This document shows, piece after piece, positions 18,921-27,757 of a DNA stretch of 42,244 nucleotides; the stretch's first letter is position 1, and the number at the start of each line of letters is the position of its first letter. This DNA comes from Bacteroidetes bacterium UBA3022 (lineage in GTDB: Bacteria > Bacteroidota > Bacteroidia > Chitinophagales > BACL12). The DNA is taken from contig DDYY01000037.1 in assembly GCA_002346225.1 (NCBI GenBank), forward strand, positions 23,173 to 65,416, in the 5' to 3' direction. The notes beneath the pieces are model-generated. The model made no database searches. It was not told the DNA's origin and saw only the letters and a program-made list of their open reading frames with translations. Both the position numbers and the translations under genes were made by a program.

Positions 18921-18924
18921 AAAC

Positions 18925-19953
18925 ATGCGCAGCTATTATACCATCTTACTGATTACCATCCTGACCTTTCAAGCCTGTGGCTATACGAAGCCGGTGAAAG
19001 TAGATTTCTCCCCGGCCACAACCCCGGCAGCTCCTGATTACAGTTCGGCTGATAACTGGTGCGCACTTCCTGAAATACAGGATAGTGCAGACCATGTGCC
19101 GGCCATAGGCATTGACAATAACCAGATACTGGCAGTCGCCGATGTTTTCTTTGTGCATCCTACCAGCTTTTTCTCGAGAAAGGAATGGAATGGTGCATTA
19201 GACGACGAAAAGCTCAACCGCCACACCGACGAGGGTTCCATATATCACCAGGCCAGCGTTTTCAACGGCTCCTGCAGGGTATATGCCCCCCGCTACAGGC
19301 AGGTTCCCTTTCAGGCATTTTTCAGTCTGGACAATCCCGACGCTGATGCTGCCTTTGCACTCGCCTATGAAGATGTGCGCAATGCATTCCTGTATTACAT
19401 GGAGCATTACAACAATGGCAGGCCTGTCATTATCGCAGCCCACAGCCAGGGTACCATTCATGCCATTGGATTATTGCAGGAGTTTTTTGATCAACCAGAA
19501 ACACCCGTAGATCTGATTGCTGCCTATCTTACCGGTATGCCGGTATACGACACCACTTTTCAGCTTATCCCGCCATGTGCATCAGGTGAACAACTGGACT
19601 GTTATGTGAGCTGGCGTTCCTGGTTGCGCGGACATTACCCCAAAAAGGAATTTCTTGTCGCTGATCGGGAACAGGTAGTAGTGGTCAATCCGCTGTCCTG
19701 GACTTTAGATACTGCATTAGTAGATGCATCCCATAATTATGGAGGCCTGGGCAGAACGGGCAAGAAAATTTATCCGCGCGTTTGCAATGCGCAAATCCAT
19801 GAAGATTTGCTCTGGGTCTCGAAGCCTGATATCCCTGGAAAGGCGCTCCTGCTCTCTAAGAATTATCACCGCGCCGACTATAACTTATACTGGTTGAACA
19901 TACGGTTGAATGTAGCCGTCAGAGTCAACAAATGGCAGGAAGCAAATCATTAG
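18925..19953 (+). CDS. DUF3089 alpha/beta-hydrolase-like lipoprotein
   Basis: 342 residues from the ATG at 18925. A longer frame from 18850 only overlaps yggS. The signal sequence ends in a lipobox-like FQAC. The family hallmarks are DVFFVHPTSF, SVFNGSCRVYAPRYRQ, the nucleophile elbow AAHSQGT and a late HEDLLW segment. DUF3089 proteins have an alpha/beta hydrolase fold, with Ser in HSQG the presumed nucleophile; the substrate is unknown. Probably attached to the outer or inner membrane facing the periplasm. Its TAG stop abuts the stop of the convergent lipid kinase gene with no spacer. Confidence 0.82.
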   Translation: MRSYYTILLITILTFQACGYTKPVKVDFSPATTPAAPDYSSADNWCALPEIQDSADHVPAIGIDNNQILAVADVFFVHPTSFFSRKEWNGALDDEKLNRHTDEGSIYHQASVFNGSCRVYAPRYRQVPFQAFFSLDNPDADAAFALAYEDVRNAFLYYMEHYNNGRPVIIAAHSQGTIHAIGLLQEFFDQPETPVDLIAAYLTGMPVYDTTFQLIPPCASGEQLDCYVSWRSWLRGHYPKKEFLVADREQVVVVNPLSWTLDTALVDASHNYGGLGRTGKKIYPRVCNAQIHEDLLWVSKPDIPGKALLLSKNYHRADYNLYWLNIRLNVAVRVNKWQEANH

Positions 19954-20886
19954 TTATTTCCATCGCAGAATGCGGAGCGCATCAGGGATGATGGTAATAG
20001 AAGCGGGGGTTGTACCCAGGTATTCTCCATCTGCTTCCACAAATACTTCTTCCTCCGAATCAATCTTGATTTCCACCGCCTGGAATGTTTTCACCTGATG
20101 CATGCCCGTGAAAGTACCCCGTTTCAGTTTGGGTAGGCTCCAAATCATTTTAAACTTGCTCATGGTGGTAATCAGCGTCAGGTCCAGTTTCCCATCGTTG
20201 TAATCGGCGAAGGGAAGCTGTTTCATGCCGCCGCCATTGTATTTACCTATGCCTGCTGCCACAGACATGCAGGTATAACTGAAGGGAACATCATCAATAA
20301 CAAAATTCAATATATTTGGCTTGTAGCGCAATACACCTTTCAGCAGTGCCGCCCAATAGCGGTAGCGCGTATTGCTCAGAAACCCTTTGCCGAATGCCAG
20401 CTCCCTGGTTACGAATCCGTCGAACCCCAGACCCGTGATGTTCAGGAAGTACCTTTTTGAGGTGGCACCTTCTTTCGTAAAGGTCAATTCTCCGGCATCA
20501 TACGCAACGGTATCTGCTGCTCTCAGGCTTCGTGGGATCTGCTGCAATGCGCCGTGTCTCCCAATGGTGCGCACCCAGTCGTTTCCCGTGCCGCCAGATA
20601 TCATACCCAGCACCACCTCATCTGTGGCCACACCCGAAAGAAACAAACCATTCAATACTTCATTGGCCGTGCCATCTCCGCCCATGATAAGTATACGCCT
20701 GCCGCCGGCGGCAACAACTTTCTTCGATAGCGAAACAGCATGTGTGGGATGTTTCGTGAGCGCAAACTGAAAGTCTATATTTGCTTGTTCAAGTATGGGC
20801 TTAAGTTGCTTCCATGCCTGCACCGATGCACCGCTGCCGGCCACCGGATTGATGATTATGAACCAACTATTATCTTGTACTTCCAT
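19954..20886 (-). CDS. Diacylglycerol/lipid kinase family protein (YegS-like)
   Basis: 310 residues. It has the DAGK catalytic features INPVAGSG (about 13-20) and MGGDGTANEVLNGL (GGDGT at 69-73) in the N-terminal nucleotide-binding domain, then a C-terminal beta-sandwich with NITGLGFDGFVTRE and FADYNDGKLDLTLI. It would phosphorylate diacylglycerol, sphingoid bases or a related lipid at the inner membrane. The exact lipid is unknown. The divergent gene to its right starts only 27 bases away. Confidence 0.9.
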   Translation of the reverse strand: MEVQDNSWFIIINPVAGSGASVQAWKQLKPILEQANIDFQFALTKHPTHAVSLSKKVVAAGGRRILIMGGDGTANEVLNGLFLSGVATDEVVLGMISGGTGNDWVRTIGRHGALQQIPRSLRAADTVAYDAGELTFTKEGATSKRYFLNITGLGFDGFVTRELAFGKGFLSNTRYRYWAALLKGVLRYKPNILNFVIDDVPFSYTCMSVAAGIGKYNGGGMKQLPFADYNDGKLDLTLITTMSKFKMIWSLPKLKRGTFTGMHQVKTFQAVEIKIDSEEEVFVEADGEYLGTTPASITIIPDALRILRWK

Positions 20887-20898
20887 TGCTTAACGCGC

Positions 20899-20927
20899 TA
20901 AAGATACTATGTGATGTTGAATCCCAA
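20899..20927 (-). promoter_or_regulatory. Possible promoter of the lipid kinase gene
   Basis: On the minus strand TTG (20927-20925), 18 bases, then TATCTTTA (20906-20899), one mismatch from TAnnTTTG. It lies partly inside the start of the divergent decarboxylase gene. Confidence 0.4.
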
Positions 20928-22338
20928 CTTTGAGTCAGAAACGACAGATGCAGTTGCCTTTATCAGAAGGTACCACACCACCATTGGCGACCGCAGGGTC
21001 AAAACAGATATGCAGCCCGGCGATGTACTGAATCAGATTCCGGCGACACCACCCGAGGAGGGCACCGCCTTTGCACAGATGCTGGAAGATACAGAGCAGA
21101 TCATTCTTCCGGGACTCACCCATTGGCAGCATCCCGGCTTTATGGGACTTTTTCCCAGCAACATTTCCCAGCCCTCTTTTCTGGGTGAGGTTGTTGCCGC
21201 CGGACTGGGGGTAAACTGTATGATGTGGGACACTGCACCGGCAGCAGCGGAGCTGGAACAGCGCATGATGGAATGGCTGCGGCAGCTTTCCGGTCTGCCC
21301 GATACCTTTCAGGGTGTATTGCAGGACACTGCTTCTACAGCCACCCTCACTGCTATCATTCTGGCGCGCGAAAAAATAACCGGCCATTCGGCTAATGAAG
21401 AGGGTCTGTACGGTCTGCCTCCGTTGGTGATGTATACCTCAGCACAAGCCCACATGTCGGTAGAAAAAGGAGCTAAAGCCGCCGGCATAGGAAGCAAAAA
21501 TGTGCGAAAAATTCAAGTATTGTCCGATCAATCGATGGATACGGAAGCATTGCGGAAAGCCATAGAAAAAGACAAAGAAGCAGGACTTACACCATTCATG
21601 GTAACTGCCACGGCAGGTACTACTGGCTCCCTGGCATTCGACAATCTCGAGAAAATAGGGGCTCTTTGTCAGGAGTTCAACCTCTGGATGCATGTAGATG
21701 CCGCCTATGCCGGAAACGCATTTCTACTGCCCGAATACGATCATCTCAAAAAAGGAATAGCGCGCGCCGATAGCTACGTCTTCAATCCGCATAAGTGGTT
21801 ATTTACCCATTTCGATTGCTCTGCCTTTTATATCAAAGATACGGAACATCTGTTGCGCACCTTTTCCACCTCACCTGACTACCTCCGGGCCAGCAGGGAA
21901 GGCATTAGAAACTACAAGGACTGGGGCCTACCTCTGGGCAGACGGTTTCGCGCACTCAAGCTTTGGTATGTAATGCGCGGTTACGGCCGCAAAGGTCTGC
22001 AGCAGCTGTTGCGACATCACATCACATTGACAGAAGAACTGTTTGCGCTGTTATCGGCACATCCACACTGGGAGTTTGCAGCGCCCATGGCGATGAATGT
22101 GATTACGCTCCGATGGCGGCATATGGGCCTCACTGAAGAGCAATTGAACGACCTCAACAGGGAGTTGCTGGCGGACATCAATAGGGACGGAAGATTTTAC
22201 CTGACTCCCACCATCTTGGATGGTCGTTTTGTTATTCGCATAGTACCAGCACAAACCAATCTGTCGGCTCAACACATTAAAGAATTATATCATTTAATGG
22301 AATCCAAAGCTACCGCGATGGATGGGAGATTCAGCTAA
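20914..22338 (+). CDS. Aromatic-L-amino-acid decarboxylase family (group II PLP decarboxylase)
   Basis: 474 residues from the ATG at 20914; a GTG lies one codon upstream. Features are those of the DOPA/tryptophan/tyrosine decarboxylase branch: HWQHPGFMGLFPSN, WDTAPAAAELEQRMMEWL, DTASTATLTAIILAREK, VTATAGTTGSLAFDNL, LWMHVDAAYAGNA and the PLP lysine in NPHKWLF (K294). The family converts aromatic L-amino acids to amines such as tryptamine, tyramine or phenylethylamine. Substrate preference cannot be read from sequence by eye. No amine transporter is adjacent, and it appears monocistronic. The last 8 bases overlap the end of the convergent acyltransferase gene. Confidence 0.92.
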   Translation: MLNPNFESETTDAVAFIRRYHTTIGDRRVKTDMQPGDVLNQIPATPPEEGTAFAQMLEDTEQIILPGLTHWQHPGFMGLFPSNISQPSFLGEVVAAGLGVNCMMWDTAPAAAELEQRMMEWLRQLSGLPDTFQGVLQDTASTATLTAIILAREKITGHSANEEGLYGLPPLVMYTSAQAHMSVEKGAKAAGIGSKNVRKIQVLSDQSMDTEALRKAIEKDKEAGLTPFMVTATAGTTGSLAFDNLEKIGALCQEFNLWMHVDAAYAGNAFLLPEYDHLKKGIARADSYVFNPHKWLFTHFDCSAFYIKDTEHLLRTFSTSPDYLRASREGIRNYKDWGLPLGRRFRALKLWYVMRGYGRKGLQQLLRHHITLTEELFALLSAHPHWEFAAPMAMNVITLRWRHMGLTEEQLNDLNRELLADINRDGRFYLTPTILDGRFVIRIVPAQTNLSAQHIKELYHLMESKATAMDGRFS

Positions 22339-23713
22339 GTAATCGGTAAATCTTTTCCCGGTGCGCATATATTTCCATGATGCCTGTATCGCGAAGACGC
22401 AGCAGGCGGCGCACCTTCTGAACCCGGGCAAAGAGTCGGATGCGGCGCTGATATTCCCAGGCAAAGACACCCAGAAAGGGAAGCGCCAGGACACCGGCAA
22501 TGGCCCACCATGCAACCGGCAGCAGCAAGATGCCAAGTAGAAGTAAAATTATATAGTAGAGGTACAGGGAAAGCATACCAACTGCATAACGAATAGAAGA
22601 AATAAATATGTCTTTTTTGACCACTTTTTTGACCGCTGTTCTGGTAAGCCATACAGGCAGTGCATGAGTAATCCATCCCATCAGGAATAGTGGCAGCGTG
22701 AGGCATAACGCCAGCGCAACAGACCACCGTGTTGCCTTTCTTTGCTTACCCTCATCCAGTGTTTCCTCATCCAGTTGCAACTCCCGTGTTTTCCGCTTGT
22801 AGGGATGCAAGGCACGCACCAACTCTGTCATTTGCTCCGGATGTTCGCTGATGGTTTGCTGCAACCTGGCAACAGTTGCCCGCTGCTCGTTGAGTATTTC
22901 CAGTGGACTTCCGTTTTTCCCGCACCGGCGGTGACTCATCATCACTGCCAGCTCATCGATGTCATGATGGTAATGCCCTTTGGGAATATCCACTACCAGT
23001 TTTTTCATGGACGCCTCAATATCCTCTTTGAGGAGGTTAATGGCATTGCCCTGATTAAGATCCCATTGATGTTTGTAGTCGGCAGCCAGAATAGGTTTAC
23101 CAAACTGAATCAATTGCGTTTCGCGAAACCCGGGTGCGTGGCTGTAAGAAATACCCACCGGTACGATGTGCAAGTCGAGGTCCCAGTTAAACTGCTCCAT
23201 GGCGCCAAAGGCAATGCGACAAATACCTTTTTTTAACGAGCGGATATGGCGTTCGTTGATACAATCGCCTTCCGGGTAGATGCCCACCATTCCGTTGAGT
23301 TTCAGAATATCATAGCAGGCCTCAAAGGTGGATTGATTCTCAGCTTTGGTATCCGCTCCTGCCCCATCTCTTTCTCTCCAGATGGGTAACATATGGAAGA
23401 AATAAAATAATCTGCGCAGGACAGGATTATTGAAAGCATCACCTCTTGCCAGTTGCCAAACCTGTGTATAGTGCGTATTGACAAGGGCCAGACTGTCCAT
23501 AAAAGCATTTCGATGGCTGATGGCCAGAAGTACCGGTTTGTCGGTGGGCATATGCTCCCACCCCGCAATTTCAAACTTGCGGTAATAAAACTTGAATGGT
23601 ATGATGATAAGTGGCGGTTGAATAAAACGATACCCCCAGTTCCATACCGGCAGTGCCTTTCCTTTGAATTGAAAGTACTCTGTTGTTCGTCCGAATAGAA
23701 AATTCAACCTCAT
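22331..23713 (-). CDS. PlsC-type glycerolipid acyltransferase with C-terminal membrane domain
   Basis: 460 residues. The catalytic motif is SHRNAFMD (H67, D73), an HX5D spacing seen in some acyltransferases of this type rather than the textbook HX4D. The following blocks are MLPIWRERDGAG and GIYPEGDCINERHIRSLKKG, matching the PlsC motifs that bind glycerol phosphate. The C-terminal third adds a coiled-coil-like helix and at least two membrane segments (about 330-425). It should acylate lysophosphatidate or a related lysolipid at the inner membrane. It follows the transporter gene by 21 bases on the same strand. Confidence 0.85.
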   Translation of the reverse strand: MRLNFLFGRTTEYFQFKGKALPVWNWGYRFIQPPLIIIPFKFYYRKFEIAGWEHMPTDKPVLLAISHRNAFMDSLALVNTHYTQVWQLARGDAFNNPVLRRLFYFFHMLPIWRERDGAGADTKAENQSTFEACYDILKLNGMVGIYPEGDCINERHIRSLKKGICRIAFGAMEQFNWDLDLHIVPVGISYSHAPGFRETQLIQFGKPILAADYKHQWDLNQGNAINLLKEDIEASMKKLVVDIPKGHYHHDIDELAVMMSHRRCGKNGSPLEILNEQRATVARLQQTISEHPEQMTELVRALHPYKRKTRELQLDEETLDEGKQRKATRWSVALALCLTLPLFLMGWITHALPVWLTRTAVKKVVKKDIFISSIRYAVGMLSLYLYYIILLLLGILLLPVAWWAIAGVLALPFLGVFAWEYQRRIRLFARVQKVRRLLRLRDTGIMEIYAHREKIYRLLS

Positions 23714-23734
23714 GGGTGCGCAAACTTAGGAAAT

Positions 23735-24667
23735 TCAACCGATTGCCTTTTTGTTTTGTTGTTCGTGGCGGTACCACCACCAGCCGGCGACAGCAAAACC
23801 ACTCACCAGATCCCAGATGCCCCACCAGCCGGCTACTACCGCCATCCCACCTAAACCTTCAAAAAAGGTAAAGATTAAAATGAGACCCAGGGCTGCATTG
23901 TGGATACCTGTTTCAATAGACAGGCACTTTTTATCTTCAAAATCAAGGCGAAAAGCAGCCCCCATCCCCCAGCCTGCCAGCATGCCCAGGCCGTTGTGCA
24001 ACAATACGAGTAAAAAGATGACACCGATGACCTGGAGGAAGATGCTGTAATTCGCCAGGAAAGCGAAAACAATAAAGCATATAAAGATAACCAGCGATAA
24101 CCAGCGCACCGGCCGCAGGATGATGGCTGTAAAGCGCGGAAGGAATTGCACCGTCAACATGCCCAGAGCGAGCGGAACACCCAATATGGTCACCACACTG
24201 CCGAACATATCCCATGGTTCAATACTGATATCTGCCATGAGTTGTCGGGTAGGCTCGTACAGGTTTCCGTAAAAAGCAAAATTCAGCGGAGTCATTACGA
24301 CACATAGCACGGTGCTGGCTGCTGTTAGTGTGACTGAAAGCGCCACATTACCTCTGGCTATACTGCTGAGGTAATTCGACATGTTACCCCCCGGACATGC
24401 CCCGAGTAGAAACATGCCGAGGGCAATACCCGGAGCGGGACGCAGCACCAGAATCAAAACATAGGTCATGAGTGGCATCACCACCCATTGCGACAGCACA
24501 CCGGCGATGGCTTTGCGGGGATACTCAAATAATCGCCGAAAATCATCCCAGGTGAGATTCAGTGCTATACCATACATCAGAAAGGCGAGAATGAAGTTGA
24601 GGAGGAATAGATTATCCGCACTAAAGTTTAGCTGAATATCATCGATATTGGTGGGGGTACCTTGCAT
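23735..24667 (-). CDS. Bile acid:sodium symporter (BASS) family transporter
   Basis: 310 residues, nearly all hydrophobic, with 8-10 membrane segments. Family hallmarks are FILAFLMYGIALNLTWDDFRR near the start, LLGACPGGNMSNYLSSIARGN (the sodium-site crossover region), LTAASTVLCVVMTPL, and the late SIETGIHNAALGLIL. BASS members carry organic anions such as pantoate, oxoacids or sulfonated compounds with sodium; a bile acid substrate is not implied. It is first in a likely two-gene transcript with the acyltransferase. Confidence 0.9.
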   Translation of the reverse strand: MQGTPTNIDDIQLNFSADNLFLLNFILAFLMYGIALNLTWDDFRRLFEYPRKAIAGVLSQWVVMPLMTYVLILVLRPAPGIALGMFLLGACPGGNMSNYLSSIARGNVALSVTLTAASTVLCVVMTPLNFAFYGNLYEPTRQLMADISIEPWDMFGSVVTILGVPLALGMLTVQFLPRFTAIILRPVRWLSLVIFICFIVFAFLANYSIFLQVIGVIFLLVLLHNGLGMLAGWGMGAAFRLDFEDKKCLSIETGIHNAALGLILIFTFFEGLGGMAVVAGWWGIWDLVSGFAVAGWWWYRHEQQNKKAIG

Positions 24668-24744
24668 TTACAGGCGGAAAGTTAAGGTCTTTGCAGGAAA
24701 ATACATCCTCCCGTTATTATCTGCCGAATAATTGACCGTCGTCC

Positions 24745-24774
24745 TTGTATGCGCAATCAGGAATTGATAAATTG
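24745..24774 (+). promoter_or_regulatory. Possible promoter of the EF-G paralogue
   Basis: TTG (24745-24747), 20 bases, then TAAATTG (24768-24774), a partial match to TAnnTTTG. Spacing is good but the -7 element is imperfect. Confidence 0.3.
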
Positions 24775-24793
24775 CAATCCTAACCTAAAAAAT

Positions 24794-24799
24794 GGAGGT
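24794..24799 (+). promoter_or_regulatory. Perfect Shine-Dalgarno site of the EF-G paralogue
   Basis: GGAGGT ends 5 bases before the ATG at 24805. Most genes here lack such a sequence, in line with the weak use of Shine-Dalgarno pairing known for Bacteroidota, so this site fixes the start and stands out. Confidence 0.7.
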
Positions 24800-24804
24800 A
24801 GCAA

Positions 24805-26934
24805 ATGAATGATCATGATAGTAAACACATTAAAAATGTAGTACTGGTTGGCCACTCGGGTTCCGGCAAGACCACACTTGCCGAATGTATGTTATTTGAA
24901 GCCGGCGCCATCAACAGGCGCGGCAGTATTGCAGAAAAGAATACCGTTTCCGACTACAGCGAGCTGGAGCAGGAACGCGGTAACAGTATTTTCAGTACGG
25001 TCATGCACCTGGACTGGAAGGATACCAAAATCAATATTATAGATACGCCGGGTATGGGCGATTTTGTCGGCGAGGTCATCAGTGCTTTCAAAGTAGCTGA
25101 TACCGGTGTCATGGTCATCAATGCTGCCAACGGCGTGGAGGTAGGCACCGAGCTTATCTGGGAGTACGCCGACCATTTAAAAAAACCCATGCTTTTTGTT
25201 TCCAACCATCTGGATGAAGAAAAAGCCGATTTCGACAGCACGGTCGAGCAGGCTAAGGACCGGTTTGGCAGAAAAGTTACCGTAGTGCAATACCCTTACA
25301 ATCAGGGGCTGGACTTCAACGCCGTGATTGACGTACTGAATATGGTCATGTATCAGTTCGGTCCGGAAGGGGGCAAACCTGAAAAACTGGCTATTCCGGA
25401 TGAAGAAAAGGATAAGGCCATGCAGTTGCACAACGAATTGATTGAGGCTATTGCAGAGAACGATGAAGGACTGATGGAACGCTTTTTCGAAAAGGGTACG
25501 CTGGAGGAAACCGATATGCAGAAAGGCCTGCTGATTTCCATCCGCAACCACGAATTATTCCCGATGTTCTGCTGCAGCAGTAAGCACAATATGGGCAGCG
25601 GTCGCATCATGGGCTTTATCGACTATTGTTGTCCGAGTGCTGCGCACATGCATCCAGAAAAGCTTACCAATGGTGCTGATTTACCATGTAATGTCGCCAA
25701 TCCGACAGTCGCGTTTGTTTTCAAAACTGTCAGTGAACCGCATCTGGGTGATATGAGTTTGTTCAAGGTGTGCAGCGGTACCATTTCTACCGGTGATGAT
25801 CTGGTGAATACCAGTACGGGAAACACAGAGCGCATCTCTCAGATGTTCTTGCTGCAGGGTAAAAAACGGGTAACGATAGACAAAGCCGTAGCCGGTGATA
25901 TTGCTGCGACTGTAAAGCTGAAAAAAACCCACACCAATAATACGCTGGCAGCCAAAGGGCAGGATGTGGAAGTACAACCTATCCACTTCCCCGAACCGAA
26001 AGTTATTGCTGCTATACAGGTGCATAATAAGGGAGATGAAGAAAAAATGGGACTGGCATTGAATCATATTCATGAAGAAGATCCCACCATCACCATCGAC
26101 CATAACATGGAACTCAAGCAGACACTCATCACAGCTCAGGGTGAATTGCATATGGCCATGTTAAAATGGAAAATTGAACACCTGTACAATATTCAATTTG
26201 ATTTCATTAAACCCCGCATTGCCTACCGTGAAACGATACAGAAAGCGGTGCGCACCGACTATCGCCATAAGAAACAAAGTGGTGGCGCCGGTCAGTTTGC
26301 GGAAGTGCATATGCTGGTAGAACCCTGGTATGAAGGCATGCCCGATCCTCCTGATCTCACCGTACGGGGCAGAGAAGAGCATCCTTTGAAATGGGGTGGT
26401 AAACTGGTGTATTACAATTGCATAGTCGGTGGTTCAATAGACAACCGCTTTTTGCCTTCCATACTTAAAGGTGTCATGGAAAAAATGGAAAACGGCCCGC
26501 TGACTGGAAGCTATGTACGCGACGTACGGGTATGCGTTTTCGATGGAAAAATGCACCCGGTTGACAGTAACGATATGGCGTTCAAAACGGCGGGCATGAT
26601 GGCATTCAAGAATGCATTCAGGGAAGCCGATCCAAAAATCCTGGAACCCATTTACGATTTGGAAGTGCTGGTTCCTGCTACCATGATGGGTGATGTTATG
26701 GGAGATATACAGACGCGCAGGGGTATCGTGATGGGCATGGACACCGACGGGCATTACCAGAAAATCAATGCACGTGTTCCGCTGGTGGAATTGTACGATT
26801 ACTCTTCTTCTTTGCGCAGTATCACGCAGGGTCGCGGGAAGTTTACTACCCGATATGCAGAGTACGCTCCTGTTCCTTTCGATTTGCAACAGAAGCTGTT
26901 AGCAGAACATCAGGAAGAGCTGGCGGAAGCCTGA
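24805..26934 (+). CDS. Elongation factor G paralogue (EF-G2/FusA2-like) with altered GTPase motifs
   Basis: 709 residues with full EF-G domain order: G domain (about 8-275), domain II (about 290-375), domain III (about 390-470), domain IV (about 475-595) and domain V (about 600-690, with GDVMGDIQTRRGIVMGMD). The G motifs are those of the EF-G-like subfamily, not canonical EF-G: G1 is GHSGSGKT (16-23), G2 is RGNSI instead of RGITI (58-62), G3 is DTPGMGDF with Met84 where the catalytic His of DTPGH normally sits, and G4 is NHLD instead of NKxD (134-137). Known EF-G2/FusA2 relatives have weak or no ribosome-dependent GTPase, and a Bacteroides EF-G2 has been reported to promote translocation without hydrolysis. 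A similar role is inferred here. It is a single gene with a strong ribosome site and terminator. Confidence 0.92.
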   Translation: MNDHDSKHIKNVVLVGHSGSGKTTLAECMLFEAGAINRRGSIAEKNTVSDYSELEQERGNSIFSTVMHLDWKDTKINIIDTPGMGDFVGEVISAFKVADTGVMVINAANGVEVGTELIWEYADHLKKPMLFVSNHLDEEKADFDSTVEQAKDRFGRKVTVVQYPYNQGLDFNAVIDVLNMVMYQFGPEGGKPEKLAIPDEEKDKAMQLHNELIEAIAENDEGLMERFFEKGTLEETDMQKGLLISIRNHELFPMFCCSSKHNMGSGRIMGFIDYCCPSAAHMHPEKLTNGADLPCNVANPTVAFVFKTVSEPHLGDMSLFKVCSGTISTGDDLVNTSTGNTERISQMFLLQGKKRVTIDKAVAGDIAATVKLKKTHTNNTLAAKGQDVEVQPIHFPEPKVIAAIQVHNKGDEEKMGLALNHIHEEDPTITIDHNMELKQTLITAQGELHMAMLKWKIEHLYNIQFDFIKPRIAYRETIQKAVRTDYRHKKQSGGAGQFAEVHMLVEPWYEGMPDPPDLTVRGREEHPLKWGGKLVYYNCIVGGSIDNRFLPSILKGVMEKMENGPLTGSYVRDVRVCVFDGKMHPVDSNDMAFKTAGMMAFKNAFREADPKILEPIYDLEVLVPATMMGDVMGDIQTRRGIVMGMDTDGHYQKINARVPLVELYDYSSSLRSITQGRGKFTTRYAEYAPVPFDLQQKLLAEHQEELAEA

Positions 26935-26950
26935 TAGCAAACAACACAAA

Positions 26951-26980
26951 AAAAGGCGACATGAAATCATGTCGCCTTTT
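26951..26980. terminator. Bidirectional terminator after the EF-G paralogue
   Basis: Nearly perfect palindrome with stem AAAAGGCGACATG / CATGTCGCCTTTT, flanked by an A-tract on the left and T residues on the right. It serves the plus-strand EF-G gene and the minus-strand YegP gene. Confidence 0.85.
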
Positions 26981-26998
26981 TCTTTTTCATGCAATGAC

Positions 26999-27331
26999 TT
27001 ATTCCGTTTCATCAACGATGGCTGCATCGGGTGCATTCTTTTGCACACTGGCGATACCGTTATCGCAGCCGGATTCCGACTCGTACATCTGGCTGGAACC
27101 TACTACCTGACCGTTGGTAGATTTCAAGTTAAAGTGAAACTTACCATTGCTGGCAGTTTTCTTTTCAAACCTTTCGGCAACAGTGGCATTCTTGCGCACA
27201 CTTTCAATACCATTCATACAAGACGGCTTTGCCTTATATCCTTCACTTGACAAAATGGTCTGTCCATTATCTGCTTTCAACGAAAACTGAAACTCTCCAT
27301 TGGAGCGTTTGCTAACAACAAATTTTCCCAT
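26999..27331 (-). CDS. YegP/DUF1508 family protein with two tandem repeats
   Basis: 110 residues made of two DUF1508 repeats: residues 1-48 (GKFVVSKRSNGEFQFSLKA, GQTILSSEGY, CMNGIESVRKNA) and about 53-100 (SNGKFHFNLKSTNGQVVGSS, CDNGIASVQKNA). This short fold is widespread and its function is not established. It is soluble with no signal peptide. It ends at the shared terminator and is likely monocistronic. Confidence 0.9.
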   Translation of the reverse strand: MGKFVVSKRSNGEFQFSLKADNGQTILSSEGYKAKPSCMNGIESVRKNATVAERFEKKTASNGKFHFNLKSTNGQVVGSSQMYESESGCDNGIASVQKNAPDAAIVDETE

Positions 27332-27385
27332 AATAAACGCTGATTTTTTTGGTTAACGGAGCTGATTTACTCAATTAACGGGTGG

Positions 27386-27685
27386 TCACACAAATACTTT
27401 TCTACATATCTCCCATCCTGCTCCGTTTAGCACCATCCGATAAATACCACTCGGGAGGTCTAAAGGCACGATGTGCATGCCCCCGTTTCGGAGTATTCCC
27501 TCTAATAAAACCTGCCCGGCAATATCGGTGAGCTGGTAGTTGAAGTCGGAGTTGAGGTCATGCAGGGAAAGGTACATATTCCCTTCATAAGCCATGACAA
27601 ATGGCTCAGGATAGAGTTGCTTTTTGACTTCGATGGGATGTGTTGACTTGCTCACCTGATGGTAAAGGTAACACCCTTCAGTCAT
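27386..27685 (-). CDS. Orphan T9SS type A sorting-tail-like protein
   Basis: 99 residues from the ATG at 27685; a TTG at 27703 would extend it by six codons into the terminator hairpin. The sequence is essentially only a C-terminal sorting domain: a YPEPF segment where YPNP is usual, then YLSLHDLNSDFNYQLTD, IAGQVLLEG, VPLDLPSGIYRMVL and a final CRKVFV. No signal peptide or cargo domain precedes it, and a terminator sits immediately upstream. It may be the remnant of a lost T9SS cargo gene or, less likely, a genuine small protein. Confidence 0.55.
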   Translation of the reverse strand: MTEGCYLYHQVSKSTHPIEVKKQLYPEPFVMAYEGNMYLSLHDLNSDFNYQLTDIAGQVLLEGILRNGGMHIVPLDLPSGIYRMVLNGAGWEICRKVFV

Positions 27686-27700
27686 CTGTTGTTCAGTCAA

Positions 27701-27733
27701 CAAAAAAGCCCCTTCTGCGAACAGAAAGGGGCT
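27701..27733 (-). terminator. Terminator of the small HTH gene
   Basis: Stem AGCCCCTTCTG / CAGAAAGGGGCT (one unpaired A) with a 4-base loop, followed on the minus strand by six T residues (27706-27701). Confidence 0.8.
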
Positions 27734-27757
27734 AGATTAAAGTATGAAAAGAATATT

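Noticed and set aside
18850..18924. N-terminal extension of the DUF3089 lipoprotein
   Set aside because: It overlaps the end of yggS and lies ahead of a clean lipoprotein signal starting at 18925.
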